The notes beneath the pieces are model-generated. The model worked only from the letters and a program-made list of their open reading frames with translations, was not told the origin of the DNA and did not search any database. Below are positions 1 to 5,285 of a stretch of 5,285 nt of DNA, in pieces. The DNA comes from Pseudomonadota bacterium (GTDB lineage Bacteria; Pseudomonadota; Alphaproteobacteria; Rhizobiales; Devosiaceae): the NCBI GenBank assembly GCA_023437755.1, contig JAEZFJ010000239.1, forward strand, positions 1 to 5,285. Reading direction: 5' to 3'. Made by a program: the position numbers and the translations under genes. How positions within the stretch are numbered: position 1 is the first letter of the stretch; the number at the start of each line of letters is the position of its first letter.

Positions 1-24
1 TCCCCTTCCCTTTCTTTCCATTTC
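1..24 (+). other. Pyrimidine-rich tract in the leader of the AAA+/M41 gene
   Basis: All but one of these 24 bases are C or T; the exception is A20. The tract lies just upstream of the leader hairpin and the ribosome-binding site. I see no clear -35/-10 pair in the bases shown. The tract could be untranslated leader or the tail of an upstream region outside the window. No function can be assigned from the sequence. Confidence 0.4.
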
Positions 25-25
25 A

Positions 26-45
26 GCGCGGTGGCAACACCGCGC
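26..45 (+). promoter_or_regulatory. Perfect GCAA-tetraloop hairpin abutting the Shine-Dalgarno
   Basis: GCGCGGTG (26-33) pairs perfectly with CACCGCGC (38-45) around the GNRA-type tetraloop GCAA (34-37). The very next bases are AAGGAG, the ribosome-binding site of the AAA+/M41 gene. An 8-bp, mostly G-C stem with a GNRA loop should be very stable in RNA. Its position suggests a role in translation or in mRNA 5'-end stability, for example as a binding site for a regulator or a block to a scanning nuclease. It is unlikely to be an intrinsic terminator, because neither strand has a T-run after the stem. The structure is seen directly; the role is inference. Confidence 0.6.
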
Positions 46-51
46 AAGGAG
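46..51 (+). promoter_or_regulatory. Ribosome-binding site of the AAA+/M41 gene
   Basis: AAGGAG is a near-consensus Shine-Dalgarno placed five bases before the ATG at 57. It fixes the start of the 651-residue protein at that ATG. It is immediately downstream of the leader hairpin, so any extension or unfolding of that stem could change its accessibility. Confidence 0.8.
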
Positions 52-56
52 CAGCC

Positions 57-2012
57 ATGCCCCATTTCGAGTTCAACGACGAAGAAGACGACGCCGATCT
101 GCCCGAGCACCGGTCGAGCGAAACGGCGGCGGATGCAAACCGCGCCCTGGTGGAAGCCGCCCTCAAGGGCATCGACACCAGCCGGGTCCGCCGGGCGCTT
201 GCCAGCACCTCACCACAGCTGATCGTGATTACCACCCCCTCGCCAGCCTGGTCGACGGCGCTGGTGGGCCAGGTGGTGCGCGACTACGACAATACCGCGG
301 CGATGGGGATCACCGAGCGGCGCAAGGACGGCAACAAGTGGGTCACGGAGGGCATTGCCGCGCGGATCGAAGCCGGCCACCACGTGGTGCTCTGCGTTCA
401 TGACACCAGCCTGGTGCCTCCCCCGATGCTGGCTGCAGCCGATATCTGTCTCGAACTGCCGGCTGTGGATGCAAGGCTGGTCCGACGCGCCATCCGCATT
501 GTCACCGGCGCGCCCGTCCATGGGCTCACCGACGTCGATATCGTCGGTCTTGATCTTCCCGATCTGGTGCTGGCGCTGCGTGCGGGCAGCAGCGCCAAAG
601 ACTGCCGCGAGCGCCTTCGGCGCGCCTCGGGTTTTGCGGCGCAGCGTGTGCATGGTGTTGAGGAGGGACCCAGGCTTGAAGCCCTGCCGCTGGCCGCAGA
701 GATCGCCGACTGGGCGCATGATCTCGTGAGCCAGCTTGATGCGGTGGCGGCGGGCACGATGCAGCCGGACGAACTGCGCCACGGCGTGCTGTGCGGTCCT
801 CCCGGAACCGGCAAGACGCTGATCGCCGGCGCGATCGCGCGCTCGGCGGGTTGGACCTTCCATGCGGCGACGATCGGGGAGTGGTTCACCACCAGCGACG
901 GTAATCTCGGCGGTGTCAGCAAGGCGTGTAGCAGGTTCTTTGACGACCTGTTGGCCGACGATCGCGCGATCGGCTTTCTTGACGAGCTCGACGCCTTGCC
1001 GAACAGGGCCACGCTGAGACCGGAGGATCTGCAGTGGTGGTCAACGGTCATCAACCTCATGCTGACCCAGGTGGACCGGCTCCGTGCGTCGGGCAGGAAG
1101 GTGCTGCTGCTGTCCGCCACGAACTATTATGAGCGCCTCGATGCGGCCCTGGTGCGCCCCGGTCGTCTTGAGCAGCGCATCGCGGTGCTGCCGCCCCGGA
1201 GCGCGGCCGAACTCAGGGCAGTGTTCGAACACTATCTCCTAGGCGAGATCGGCAGTTCCGAACTCGCCGGCATCATCCGGTTTGCCATGGGTGCGACGCC
1301 CGCGGCGGTTGCCAGCTGGGTGCGTGCTGCGCGGGCCGCAGCCCGGCAGGAGGGCAGGGGGCTCGAACTCCGGCATCTGGTGAATGTCGTGGTGCCACCG
1401 GACTCCCGCTCGCCCGAAGAGGTCGAGGCGGTGGCCCTGCACGAAGCCGGCCACGCCGTTGTCGCGCGGCTGCTGGGCATCGAGGTGGATAGCGTCACCA
1501 CCGTCTCTCAGGGCATTGCCGGTGGCGTGACCCGAACTGCGGTGCCGTCGAGTTTTCCCAATCGTGCGGAGATCGAGGACTATGTGACAATGCTGCTTGC
1601 CGGCCGCGCTGCCGATGTGGTGCTTGGCAGCAAGGGCGCCCATGCCGGGGCGGCGATGGATTTGTCGGCTGCGGTGACGCTCCTGACCCGTGCGCATTCG
1701 GAATGGGGACTGTTCGGCAGCCTGGCCCCTGCCGCAGTTGATGCCCACGAACTTCTCGGCAAGGTCGAACAGCACCTGCAACGGCTGCTGGACCGGGCGC
1801 GCCGGCTTGTCCAGTCGCATCGCAAGGCGGTGAAGCTGCTGGCGAGGACGCTGGTGGAACAGCGGCTGCTCAGCGGCGCTGAGGTGGATGCGCTGATCGG
1901 GCCGCTGCTGGTTTGCGCCAGCGCGCGAACCGCTGACCTGGCGGCTGAAGCTGGGCCGCCCTCCGTGACGGAAGCGGTGAGCGGAGAGGGCGGCGATGCC
2001 AAGCTGGCATAG
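57..2012 (+). CDS. Soluble FtsH-like AAA+ ATPase with M41 zinc-peptidase domain
   Basis: This 651-residue protein is predicted to use ATP hydrolysis to unfold protein substrates and a zinc metallopeptidase domain to degrade them. The AAA+ core shows Walker A GPPGTGKT (247-254), Walker B IGFLDELD (305-312, D309/E310), sensor-1 asparagine N356 in LLSATN, and arginine fingers R367 and R370 in LVRPGR. The M41 domain has HEAGH (462-466, catalytic E463) and the likely third zinc ligand D535, followed by the family-typical EWG (549-551). No hydrophobic membrane segment is present, unlike housekeeping FtsH with its two N-terminal helices, so the protein is probably cytosolic. Residues 1-20 are acidic and likely disordered. 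Residues 50-200 look like a degenerate nucleotide-binding fold without Walker A. The start is set by AAGGAG five bases upstream. The 3' end overlaps the recombinase gene by 17 bases. The domain calls are firm; the substrate is unknown, and a regulatory role over the recombinase is inference. Confidence 0.88.
   Translation: MPHFEFNDEEDDADLPEHRSSETAADANRALVEAALKGIDTSRVRRALASTSPQLIVITTPSPAWSTALVGQVVRDYDNTAAMGITERRKDGNKWVTEGIAARIEAGHHVVLCVHDTSLVPPPMLAAADICLELPAVDARLVRRAIRIVTGAPVHGLTDVDIVGLDLPDLVLALRAGSSAKDCRERLRRASGFAAQRVHGVEEGPRLEALPLAAEIADWAHDLVSQLDAVAAGTMQPDELRHGVLCGPPGTGKTLIAGAIARSAGWTFHAATIGEWFTTSDGNLGGVSKACSRFFDDLLADDRAIGFLDELDALPNRATLRPEDLQWWSTVINLMLTQVDRLRASGRKVLLLSATNYYERLDAALVRPGRLEQRIAVLPPRSAAELRAVFEHYLLGEIGSSELAGIIRFAMGATPAAVASWVRAARAAARQEGRGLELRHLVNVVVPPDSRSPEEVEAVALHEAGHAVVARLLGIEVDSVTTVSQGIAGGVTRTAVPSSFPNRAEIEDYVTMLLAGRAADVVLGSKGAHAGAAMDLSAAVTLLTRAHSEWGLFGSLAPAAVDAHELLGKVEQHLQRLLDRARRLVQSHRKAVKLLARTLVEQRLLSGAEVDALIGPLLVCASARTADLAAEAGPPSVTEAVSGEGGDAKLA
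1983..1989 (+). promoter_or_regulatory. Ribosome-binding site of the recombinase, inside the upstream gene
   Basis: GGAGAGG lies within the last codons of the AAA+/M41 gene, six bases before the recombinase ATG at 1996. Ribosomes finishing the upstream gene at TAG (2010-2012) would pass over this site, which fits translational coupling. No other in-frame ATG occurs until residue 94 of the recombinase, so this site decides the start. Confidence 0.65.
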
Positions 2013-2880
2013 TGCTCTCCAGCGCCTTGAGGGCGCCTATTCCGACCATACGCTGCGGGCGTACCGCAGCGGCTTTGTCGCCTTCTCCAGCTGGTGCCGG
2101 CGTCGTCGGCAGCCGGCGTTGCCAGCCAGCCCGGAGGCCGTCGCCGTCTATATCGATGAGGAGAGCGCCCGATTGAAGATCGCCACGCTCAGGCAGCGGC
2201 TTTGCGGCATCCGCAAGCTGCACCGGCTGTGCGGTTTCGATGATCCCACCAATCATCCCGAGGTCGACCTCGCGATGCGTCGTGCCCGAAGGGCGCAGCC
2301 GACGCGGCCGCGGCAGGCGCTGGGCATCACCGCGACGTTGCGCGACCAGCTGCTGGCCGCCTGCCCGGAGGACCTGATGGGCCTCAGGGACAAAGTGCTG
2401 GTCAGTGTCGGCTTCGCCAGCCTCTGCCGCCGCGGTGAACTGGTGTCGATCTCGATCGAGGATCTGACCCGCACCGAACAGGGGCGCTACACGGTCCTGG
2501 TTCGCCGCGCCAAGAACGACCCGGAAGGCGCCGGTCGTGTTGCCCGTCTGTCCTCGAAATCAACGGCGCTGATCGACGCCTGGCTGGAGGTGACCGGGGC
2601 AGAGCGTGGCCCGCTCCTCCGCCCGGTTTATGGCCCCCATGCCCTGGCCCTTTATCTGACGCCGGCAACCGTCGCCCGCATCCTCAAGCGGCTCACGGCC
2701 AGAGCAGTGGAAACCGACGTCAGCACGAAAGTTTCGGGTCATTCCCTTCGCGTCGGAGCGGCGCAGCAGCTCACCCTCGATGGGAAGGGCATCCTGCAGA
2801 TCATGCGAGCGGGGGGCTGGCGATCAATGAATGTGGTCGCCCGCTATGTCGAGAATATGGATGTCGATGTGTGGGAGTAG
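1996..2880 (+). CDS. Tyrosine site-specific recombinase/integrase
   Basis: This 294-residue DNA recombinase is predicted to cut and rejoin DNA through a phosphotyrosine intermediate. Its length is that of XerC/XerD-like enzymes, with no extra arm-binding domain. Residues about 5-85 form the helical core-binding (SAM-like) domain, including the typical YSDHTLRAYRSGF stretch (15-27). The catalytic domain follows from about 110, with R145 in CRRGEL, K173 in RAKND, H249 and R252 in GHSLR, W275 in the usual second-histidine position, and nucleophile Y284 in ARYVEN. All expected residues are present, so the enzyme looks active. It overlaps the AAA+/M41 gene by 17 bases in another frame and is probably co-translated with it. 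It could be an integrase of a mobile element or a Xer-like resolvase; its target site is not recognisable here. It is not a standard integron integrase as far as I can see. Confidence 0.9.
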   Translation: MPSWHSALQRLEGAYSDHTLRAYRSGFVAFSSWCRRRRQPALPASPEAVAVYIDEESARLKIATLRQRLCGIRKLHRLCGFDDPTNHPEVDLAMRRARRAQPTRPRQALGITATLRDQLLAACPEDLMGLRDKVLVSVGFASLCRRGELVSISIEDLTRTEQGRYTVLVRRAKNDPEGAGRVARLSSKSTALIDAWLEVTGAERGPLLRPVYGPHALALYLTPATVARILKRLTARAVETDVSTKVSGHSLRVGAAQQLTLDGKGILQIMRAGGWRSMNVVARYVENMDVDVWE

Positions 2881-2898
2881 ACGCAGGCGAGCGGAGGC

Positions 2899-3056
2899 CA
2901 CCGGCTCACCGGCATCGGCCGAGAGCGTTGTGAGAATACAGGGAGACGATCGGACTCCGTCCCTATGACCTGGCATGAAACCACGGAGCGGTGCTGCCCC
3001 GCCGCACCGGCAGCGGACGGTATCCGTTCAAGAGCGGCACCATCTGCCCCACCGGC
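2899..3056 (+). repeat. Four dispersed copies of CACCGGC
   Basis: The heptamer CACCGGC occurs at 2899-2905, 2907-2913, 3005-3011 and 3050-3056. The first two form a tandem pair with one base between them. Single copies also occur inside the coding regions (near 503 and 3472), so the word is not unique to the spacer. Four in about 160 non-coding bases is nevertheless dense. It may reflect recombinase or regulator binding sites, or only GC-rich composition. Confidence 0.35.
2989..3009. terminator. Candidate hairpin terminator without T-tract
   Basis: CGGTGC (2989-2994) and GCACCG (3004-3009) form a perfect 6-bp stem with a nine-base loop, about 110 bases past the recombinase stop. No T-run follows on either strand, so it is not a classic intrinsic terminator. 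It could act as an RNA 3'-end stabiliser or a Rho-assisted stop. The stem is seen directly; the role is a guess. Confidence 0.25.
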
Positions 3057-3084
3057 CAACTCCGTCGCCGCGAAGTGGCTCCTC

Positions 3085-3101
3085 GGCCTGCCGGGCAGGT
3101 C
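3085..3101 (-). terminator. Hairpin overlapping the hlyD stop codon
   Basis: CCTGC (3087-3091) pairs with GCAGG (3095-3099) around CGG. The stem extends by a G-T and a G-C pair to 3085 and 3101, so it takes in two bases of the hlyD TGA stop (3102-3100). It lies at the end of the secretion operon mRNA. There is no T-run after it on the - strand, so any termination would be non-canonical. Confidence 0.3.
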
Positions 3102-4443
3102 AGCGTTCGCGCATGCCCATGGTGAACATGTCGGTCATCGGGCGGATGAAGTATTCGAACATGGTCCGCTCGCCGGTCGAAACAATGACGTCCGCCGGCA
3201 TGCCGGGCAGCAGCCGTTCCCGGAGTTCATGGGGCACGTCGGTGTCCGCCACCTCAATCCGGGCGCTGTAGTAGGGCGCCTGATTGGGGTTCTCAGGCTG
3301 GATCACGTCCTGAGAGACGGTCGAAATCTGCCCGAAAATGACTGGTGTCGTCTTCGACGAGAACGCCGGGAACCTGACCTCCGCCTGCTGGCCGATAGAG
3401 ACACTGTCGATATCGATCGGACGAATCTGCGCCGCAATGACGAGATCATCGTCGAGCGGAATGATATCCATCACCGGCTCCGCCGGCCGCACCACGCCAC
3501 CTACCGTGTGCACCTGGATGTTCTGCAACATGCCCCGAACCGGGGCTCGGATAACGGTCCGTTCGAGCACATCGAGGGCGACATGATAGCGCTCTGTGGT
3601 CTCGTTGAGCTGTTCGCGCACGTCGCGCAGCTCGGTGCCGGCCCGCTCGACATATTCCTGGCGGACCTGGATGATCTGGAGTTCCGTTTCGGAAATCGTC
3701 TGGCCGGAGCGCGCGATCTCCGAACTCACTGAACCAAGCTCGCCCTGAAGCTCCAGCCGGGACCGGTTCATGGAGGACAACTGGTTGATGGCGATCACCC
3801 CAGTCTCCTGTCCGCGCGTCAGCCTCTCAATCTCCTCGGTCAAGGAGGTCAGCTGATCTTCAACAGCGGTGCGCTGCACTTCGAGGCCATTGATGACCTC
3901 GTGCAACTGGTCTATGCGCGAGGTGAAAATGGCGATCTGTCCGTCGCGGCTGGTCTTGCGGTCGTTGAACAGCGTCTGTTGCAGCGTCAGGATGCGCTGT
4001 ACCGCCGGATCCGTGGATTGCAGCAACTCCGTCGGGAATTCGATCGTATTGGCATTGGTGCTCTCCGCGTCGAGCCGCGCTTCCTGCGCCTGCAGCATAT
4101 GAAGGCGACTTGCCAGATAGTCCACATTGCTCTGGGCCTGAGTAGCGTCGAGTTCGAGAACCACTTCGCCAGCTTCGACGATCTCGCCCTCGCGCGCATG
4201 AATGGCCGTAACGATACCGCCTTCGAAATGCTGCACTCTCTTGCGGCTCGATTCCACCGAGACCACCCCGCTTGCGACCACGCCGCTCGCGAGGGGAGCT
4301 GTGGCAGCCCAGACCCCGAACACGCCGAAGGTTAGTACCAGGGTTGCGTAACCCATCAGGACATAAGGCCGCGGCGAAAAGTCCTTCTTTGCCTTGGAAG
4401 AGGGGATGGTCGGCTCTTCGCCCCCAAAAGTGGTGACTGACAT
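3100..4443 (-). CDS. HlyD-family type I secretion membrane fusion protein
   Basis: This 447-residue periplasmic adaptor links an inner-membrane ABC exporter to an outer-membrane TolC-like channel. After a short cytosolic N-terminus, one membrane helix spans about residues 27-47. A first lipoyl-type half follows (about 66-102, with the family-typical RVQHFEGGIV at 69-78). A long helical coiled-coil hairpin covers about 104-290, a second lipoyl half about 293-330 (VIRAPVRGML at 297-306), and then a beta-barrel region. The C-terminus has the common PGMPADV (413-419) and EYFIRPMTD (430-438) motifs. Length and order match full-length PrtE/HlyD proteins. The start is supported by AAGGA six bases before the ATG. 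The gene begins nine bases after the stop of the upstream ABC exporter gene, forming one operon with it. The exported substrate is not encoded in the window. A lab symbol such as prtE or hlyD would be by family only, so none is given. Confidence 0.93.
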   Translation of the reverse strand: MSVTTFGGEEPTIPSSKAKKDFSPRPYVLMGYATLVLTFGVFGVWAATAPLASGVVASGVVSVESSRKRVQHFEGGIVTAIHAREGEIVEAGEVVLELDATQAQSNVDYLASRLHMLQAQEARLDAESTNANTIEFPTELLQSTDPAVQRILTLQQTLFNDRKTSRDGQIAIFTSRIDQLHEVINGLEVQRTAVEDQLTSLTEEIERLTRGQETGVIAINQLSSMNRSRLELQGELGSVSSEIARSGQTISETELQIIQVRQEYVERAGTELRDVREQLNETTERYHVALDVLERTVIRAPVRGMLQNIQVHTVGGVVRPAEPVMDIIPLDDDLVIAAQIRPIDIDSVSIGQQAEVRFPAFSSKTTPVIFGQISTVSQDVIQPENPNQAPYYSARIEVADTDVPHELRERLLPGMPADVIVSTGERTMFEYFIRPMTDMFTMGMRER

Positions 4444-4449
4444 GGACTA

Positions 4450-4454
4450 TCCTT
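4450..4454 (-). promoter_or_regulatory. hlyD ribosome-binding site overlapping the exporter stop codon
   Basis: Read on the - strand, TAA (4455-4453) of the ABC exporter runs into AAGGA (4454-4450), so stop and Shine-Dalgarno share two bases. The ATG of the hlyD-type gene follows after six more bases. This supports translational coupling and balanced production of exporter and adaptor. Confidence 0.75.
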
Positions 4455-5285
4455 AGGCGATGCTGCGGGTCTGGGGCGTAGGTGCCTGCGGCGTCTGCAC
4501 TGGCTTGAGTGCCGGCTTGATCTTGAGCAATTCCTGAGTTGGGCCAAAGGAGCGCATCCGGCCGTCCGCAAGGATCAGCGACTTCTCCGCAAGGCTGACA
4601 AGGCTCATCTTGTGACTGACGAACAGGATCGTCTTGCCGCGAGCCTTGAGCTCCCCAATGATCTCGAAAAGTGCTTCCTCGCCCTCGCTGTCGAGGTTCG
4701 CATTCGGCTCGTCAAGGATGATCAACGCCGGATCGCCATAAAGTGCGCGGGCAAGGCCGATACGCTGCCGTTGACCGCCCGAAAGCGAGCGCCCGCCCAC
4801 TCCGATTGGCGTGTTGTAGCCGTCAGGCAGGTTCTGGATCATCTGGTGGACGCGCGCCTGCTGTGCCGCCCTCAGGACATCCTCGTCCTTGGCGCCTTCC
4901 TGAAAGCGCGAGATGTTCTCGGCCACGGTACCGTTAAACAGTTCCACCGATTGGGGCAGGTAGCCCAGATGCTTGCCCAGCGTGTCCGGCTCCCAATGCT
5001 GGAGTTCCGCGCCGTCGAGCCGGATCGTGCCTGCCGCGGCGGGCCAGATGCCGACCAGAGCGCGCATGAGGCTTGATTTACCGGCGCCACTCGGGCCCAC
5101 CAGCGCCACTGCTTCTCCCGGTACCGCTTCGAAGCTCACGCCCTGGAGCAGTGGAATACGCTGCCCCGGTGCCACTACAGCCAGGTTGGCCACAGTGATC
5201 TGGCCGGTTGGTGTCGGCAACTGGGTCTTGTCTTCTTCGCCAGGCACTTGCGTGAATAGCTGCTGCAGACGTCCATAAGCCTGCC
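4453..5285 (-). CDS. PrtD-type type I secretion ABC exporter, C-terminal part (5' end outside window)
   Basis: This is the ATP-binding portion of a fused permease-ATPase that powers one-step protein export from cytoplasm to outside. Only 276 residues are in the window, and the membrane domain lies beyond its right edge. The reading frame stays open to the edge, starting with QAYGRLQQLF, the linker usually found before the nucleotide-binding domain. Counting from that Q, Walker A GPSGAGKS is at 63-70, the Q-loop glutamine at 111, signature LSGGQ at 167-171, Walker B LIILDEPNANLD at 187-198 (D191, E192), and the H-loop histidine at 224. DEPNANLD is typical of the PrtD/AprD branch, whereas HlyB-like exporters usually have DEATSALD. 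A Pro/Thr/Gln-rich tail of about 20 residues ends the protein. It is co-transcribed with the HlyD-type adaptor. All ATPase motifs are intact. Confidence 0.92.
   Translation of the reverse strand, partial: QAYGRLQQLFTQVPGEEDKTQLPTPTGQITVANLAVVAPGQRIPLLQGVSFEAVPGEAVALVGPSGAGKSSLMRALVGIWPAAAGTIRLDGAELQHWEPDTLGKHLGYLPQSVELFNGTVAENISRFQEGAKDEDVLRAAQQARVHQMIQNLPDGYNTPIGVGGRSLSGGQRQRIGLARALYGDPALIILDEPNANLDSEGEEALFEIIGELKARGKTILFVSHKMSLVSLAEKSLILADGRMRSFGPTQELLKIKPALKPVQTPQAPTPQTRSIA

Larger units (their letters stand above)
2881..3099. other. Convergent intergenic spacer with hairpins and CACCGGC repeats
   Basis: This 219-base gap separates the stop of the recombinase from the stop of hlyD on the opposite strand. 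I find no convincing gene, tRNA or T-tract terminator in it. It holds several short inverted repeats: CTCCGT (2955-2960) with ACGGAG (2983-2988), CGGTGC (2989-2994) with GCACCG (3004-3009), ACGG with CCGT around TAT (3017-3027), and a hairpin against the hlyD stop. Four copies of CACCGGC are also present. Transcripts from both sides probably end here, perhaps by Rho or by these stems. The spacer is also the natural place for a recombination site, but nothing proves one. Confidence 0.5.

Noticed and set aside
1..26. Pyrimidine tract followed by CAG, resembling a eukaryotic 3' splice site
   Set aside because: Dense overlapping operons, Shine-Dalgarno sites and protein families are all bacterial, so the resemblance is coincidental.
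11..45. Leader hairpin as an intrinsic terminator of an upstream gene
   Set aside because: No T-run follows the stem on the + strand. On the - strand the downstream bases are purine-rich, so neither direction gives a terminator.
210..1820. Several open frames of 190-240 codons on the - strand opposite the AAA+/M41 gene
   Set aside because: They are antisense to a gene with intact catalytic motifs, show no recognisable domains, and have the low-complexity composition of antisense frames.
57..2012. Assignment as housekeeping ftsH
   Set aside because: The M41 and AAA+ motifs match the family, but the two N-terminal membrane helices and the periplasmic domain are missing and the N-terminal domain differs, so the gene symbol ftsH is not justified.
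2931..2990. Promoter-like TTGTGA near 2928 reading rightwards
   Set aside because: No matching -10 element at proper spacing and no + strand gene downstream, only the antisense of hlyD.
2965..3732. A 255-codon open frame on the + strand across the spacer and the end of hlyD
   Set aside because: It lies mostly antisense to the clearly recognisable HlyD coding sequence. Its translation is rich in Arg, His and Pro with no domain pattern, as expected for a shadow frame in GC-rich DNA.
5245..5247. GTG as the start of a stand-alone 264-residue ATPase
   Set aside because: The frame continues upstream to the window edge with residues typical of the linker in fused PrtD exporters. The GTG is therefore an internal valine codon and the gene is truncated by the window.
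1..5285. CRISPR array, tRNA, rRNA or insertion-sequence ends
   Set aside because: I saw no regularly spaced repeats, no cloverleaf-like sequence with a CCA end, and no transposase or terminal inverted repeats.

Overview
The window comes from a GC-rich bacterial genome, most likely an alphaproteobacterium (a sphingomonad or rhizobial relative is my best guess). This rests on overall protein character, the PrtD-type secretion genes and the style of the soluble FtsH-like ATPase. No rRNA or tRNA is present to fix the taxonomy. There are four genes: two on the + strand and two on the - strand, converging on a 219-base non-coding spacer.

Left part (1-2880, + strand). A leader of at least 56 bases holds a pyrimidine-rich tract and a perfect 8-bp hairpin with a GCAA tetraloop. 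The hairpin ends directly against a strong Shine-Dalgarno. It leads into a 651-residue AAA+ ATPase fused to an M41 (FtsH-type) zinc peptidase. The protein keeps the Walker A, Walker B, sensor-1, arginine-finger and zinc-ligand residues, but lacks the membrane segments of housekeeping FtsH. It carries a different N-terminal domain instead. Its last 17 bases overlap the start of a 294-residue tyrosine recombinase with an apparently complete catalytic set (R, K, HxxR, W, Y). The two genes look translationally coupled, so an AAA+ protease/unfoldase and a DNA recombinase are probably made together. This is the most unusual feature of the window. The inferred possibility is that the protease remodels or turns over the recombinase or its nucleoprotein complex; the sequence does not prove it.

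Middle (2881-3099). This non-coding spacer lies between converging genes. It holds several short hairpins and four copies of the heptamer CACCGGC, but no T-tract terminator, tRNA or clear attachment site.

Right part (3100-5285, - strand). This is a type I secretion operon read right to left: the C-terminal nucleotide-binding part of a PrtD-type ABC exporter (truncated by the window edge), then a complete HlyD-type membrane fusion protein. The exporter stop codon sits inside the hlyD ribosome-binding site. Together with an outer-membrane TolC-like protein encoded elsewhere they would export an unidentified protein substrate directly out of the cell. By eye this half is somewhat less GC-rich than the left half. 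That, with the convergent layout, suggests two unrelated modules meeting near 2881-3099, possibly at or near the edge of a mobile or island segment.
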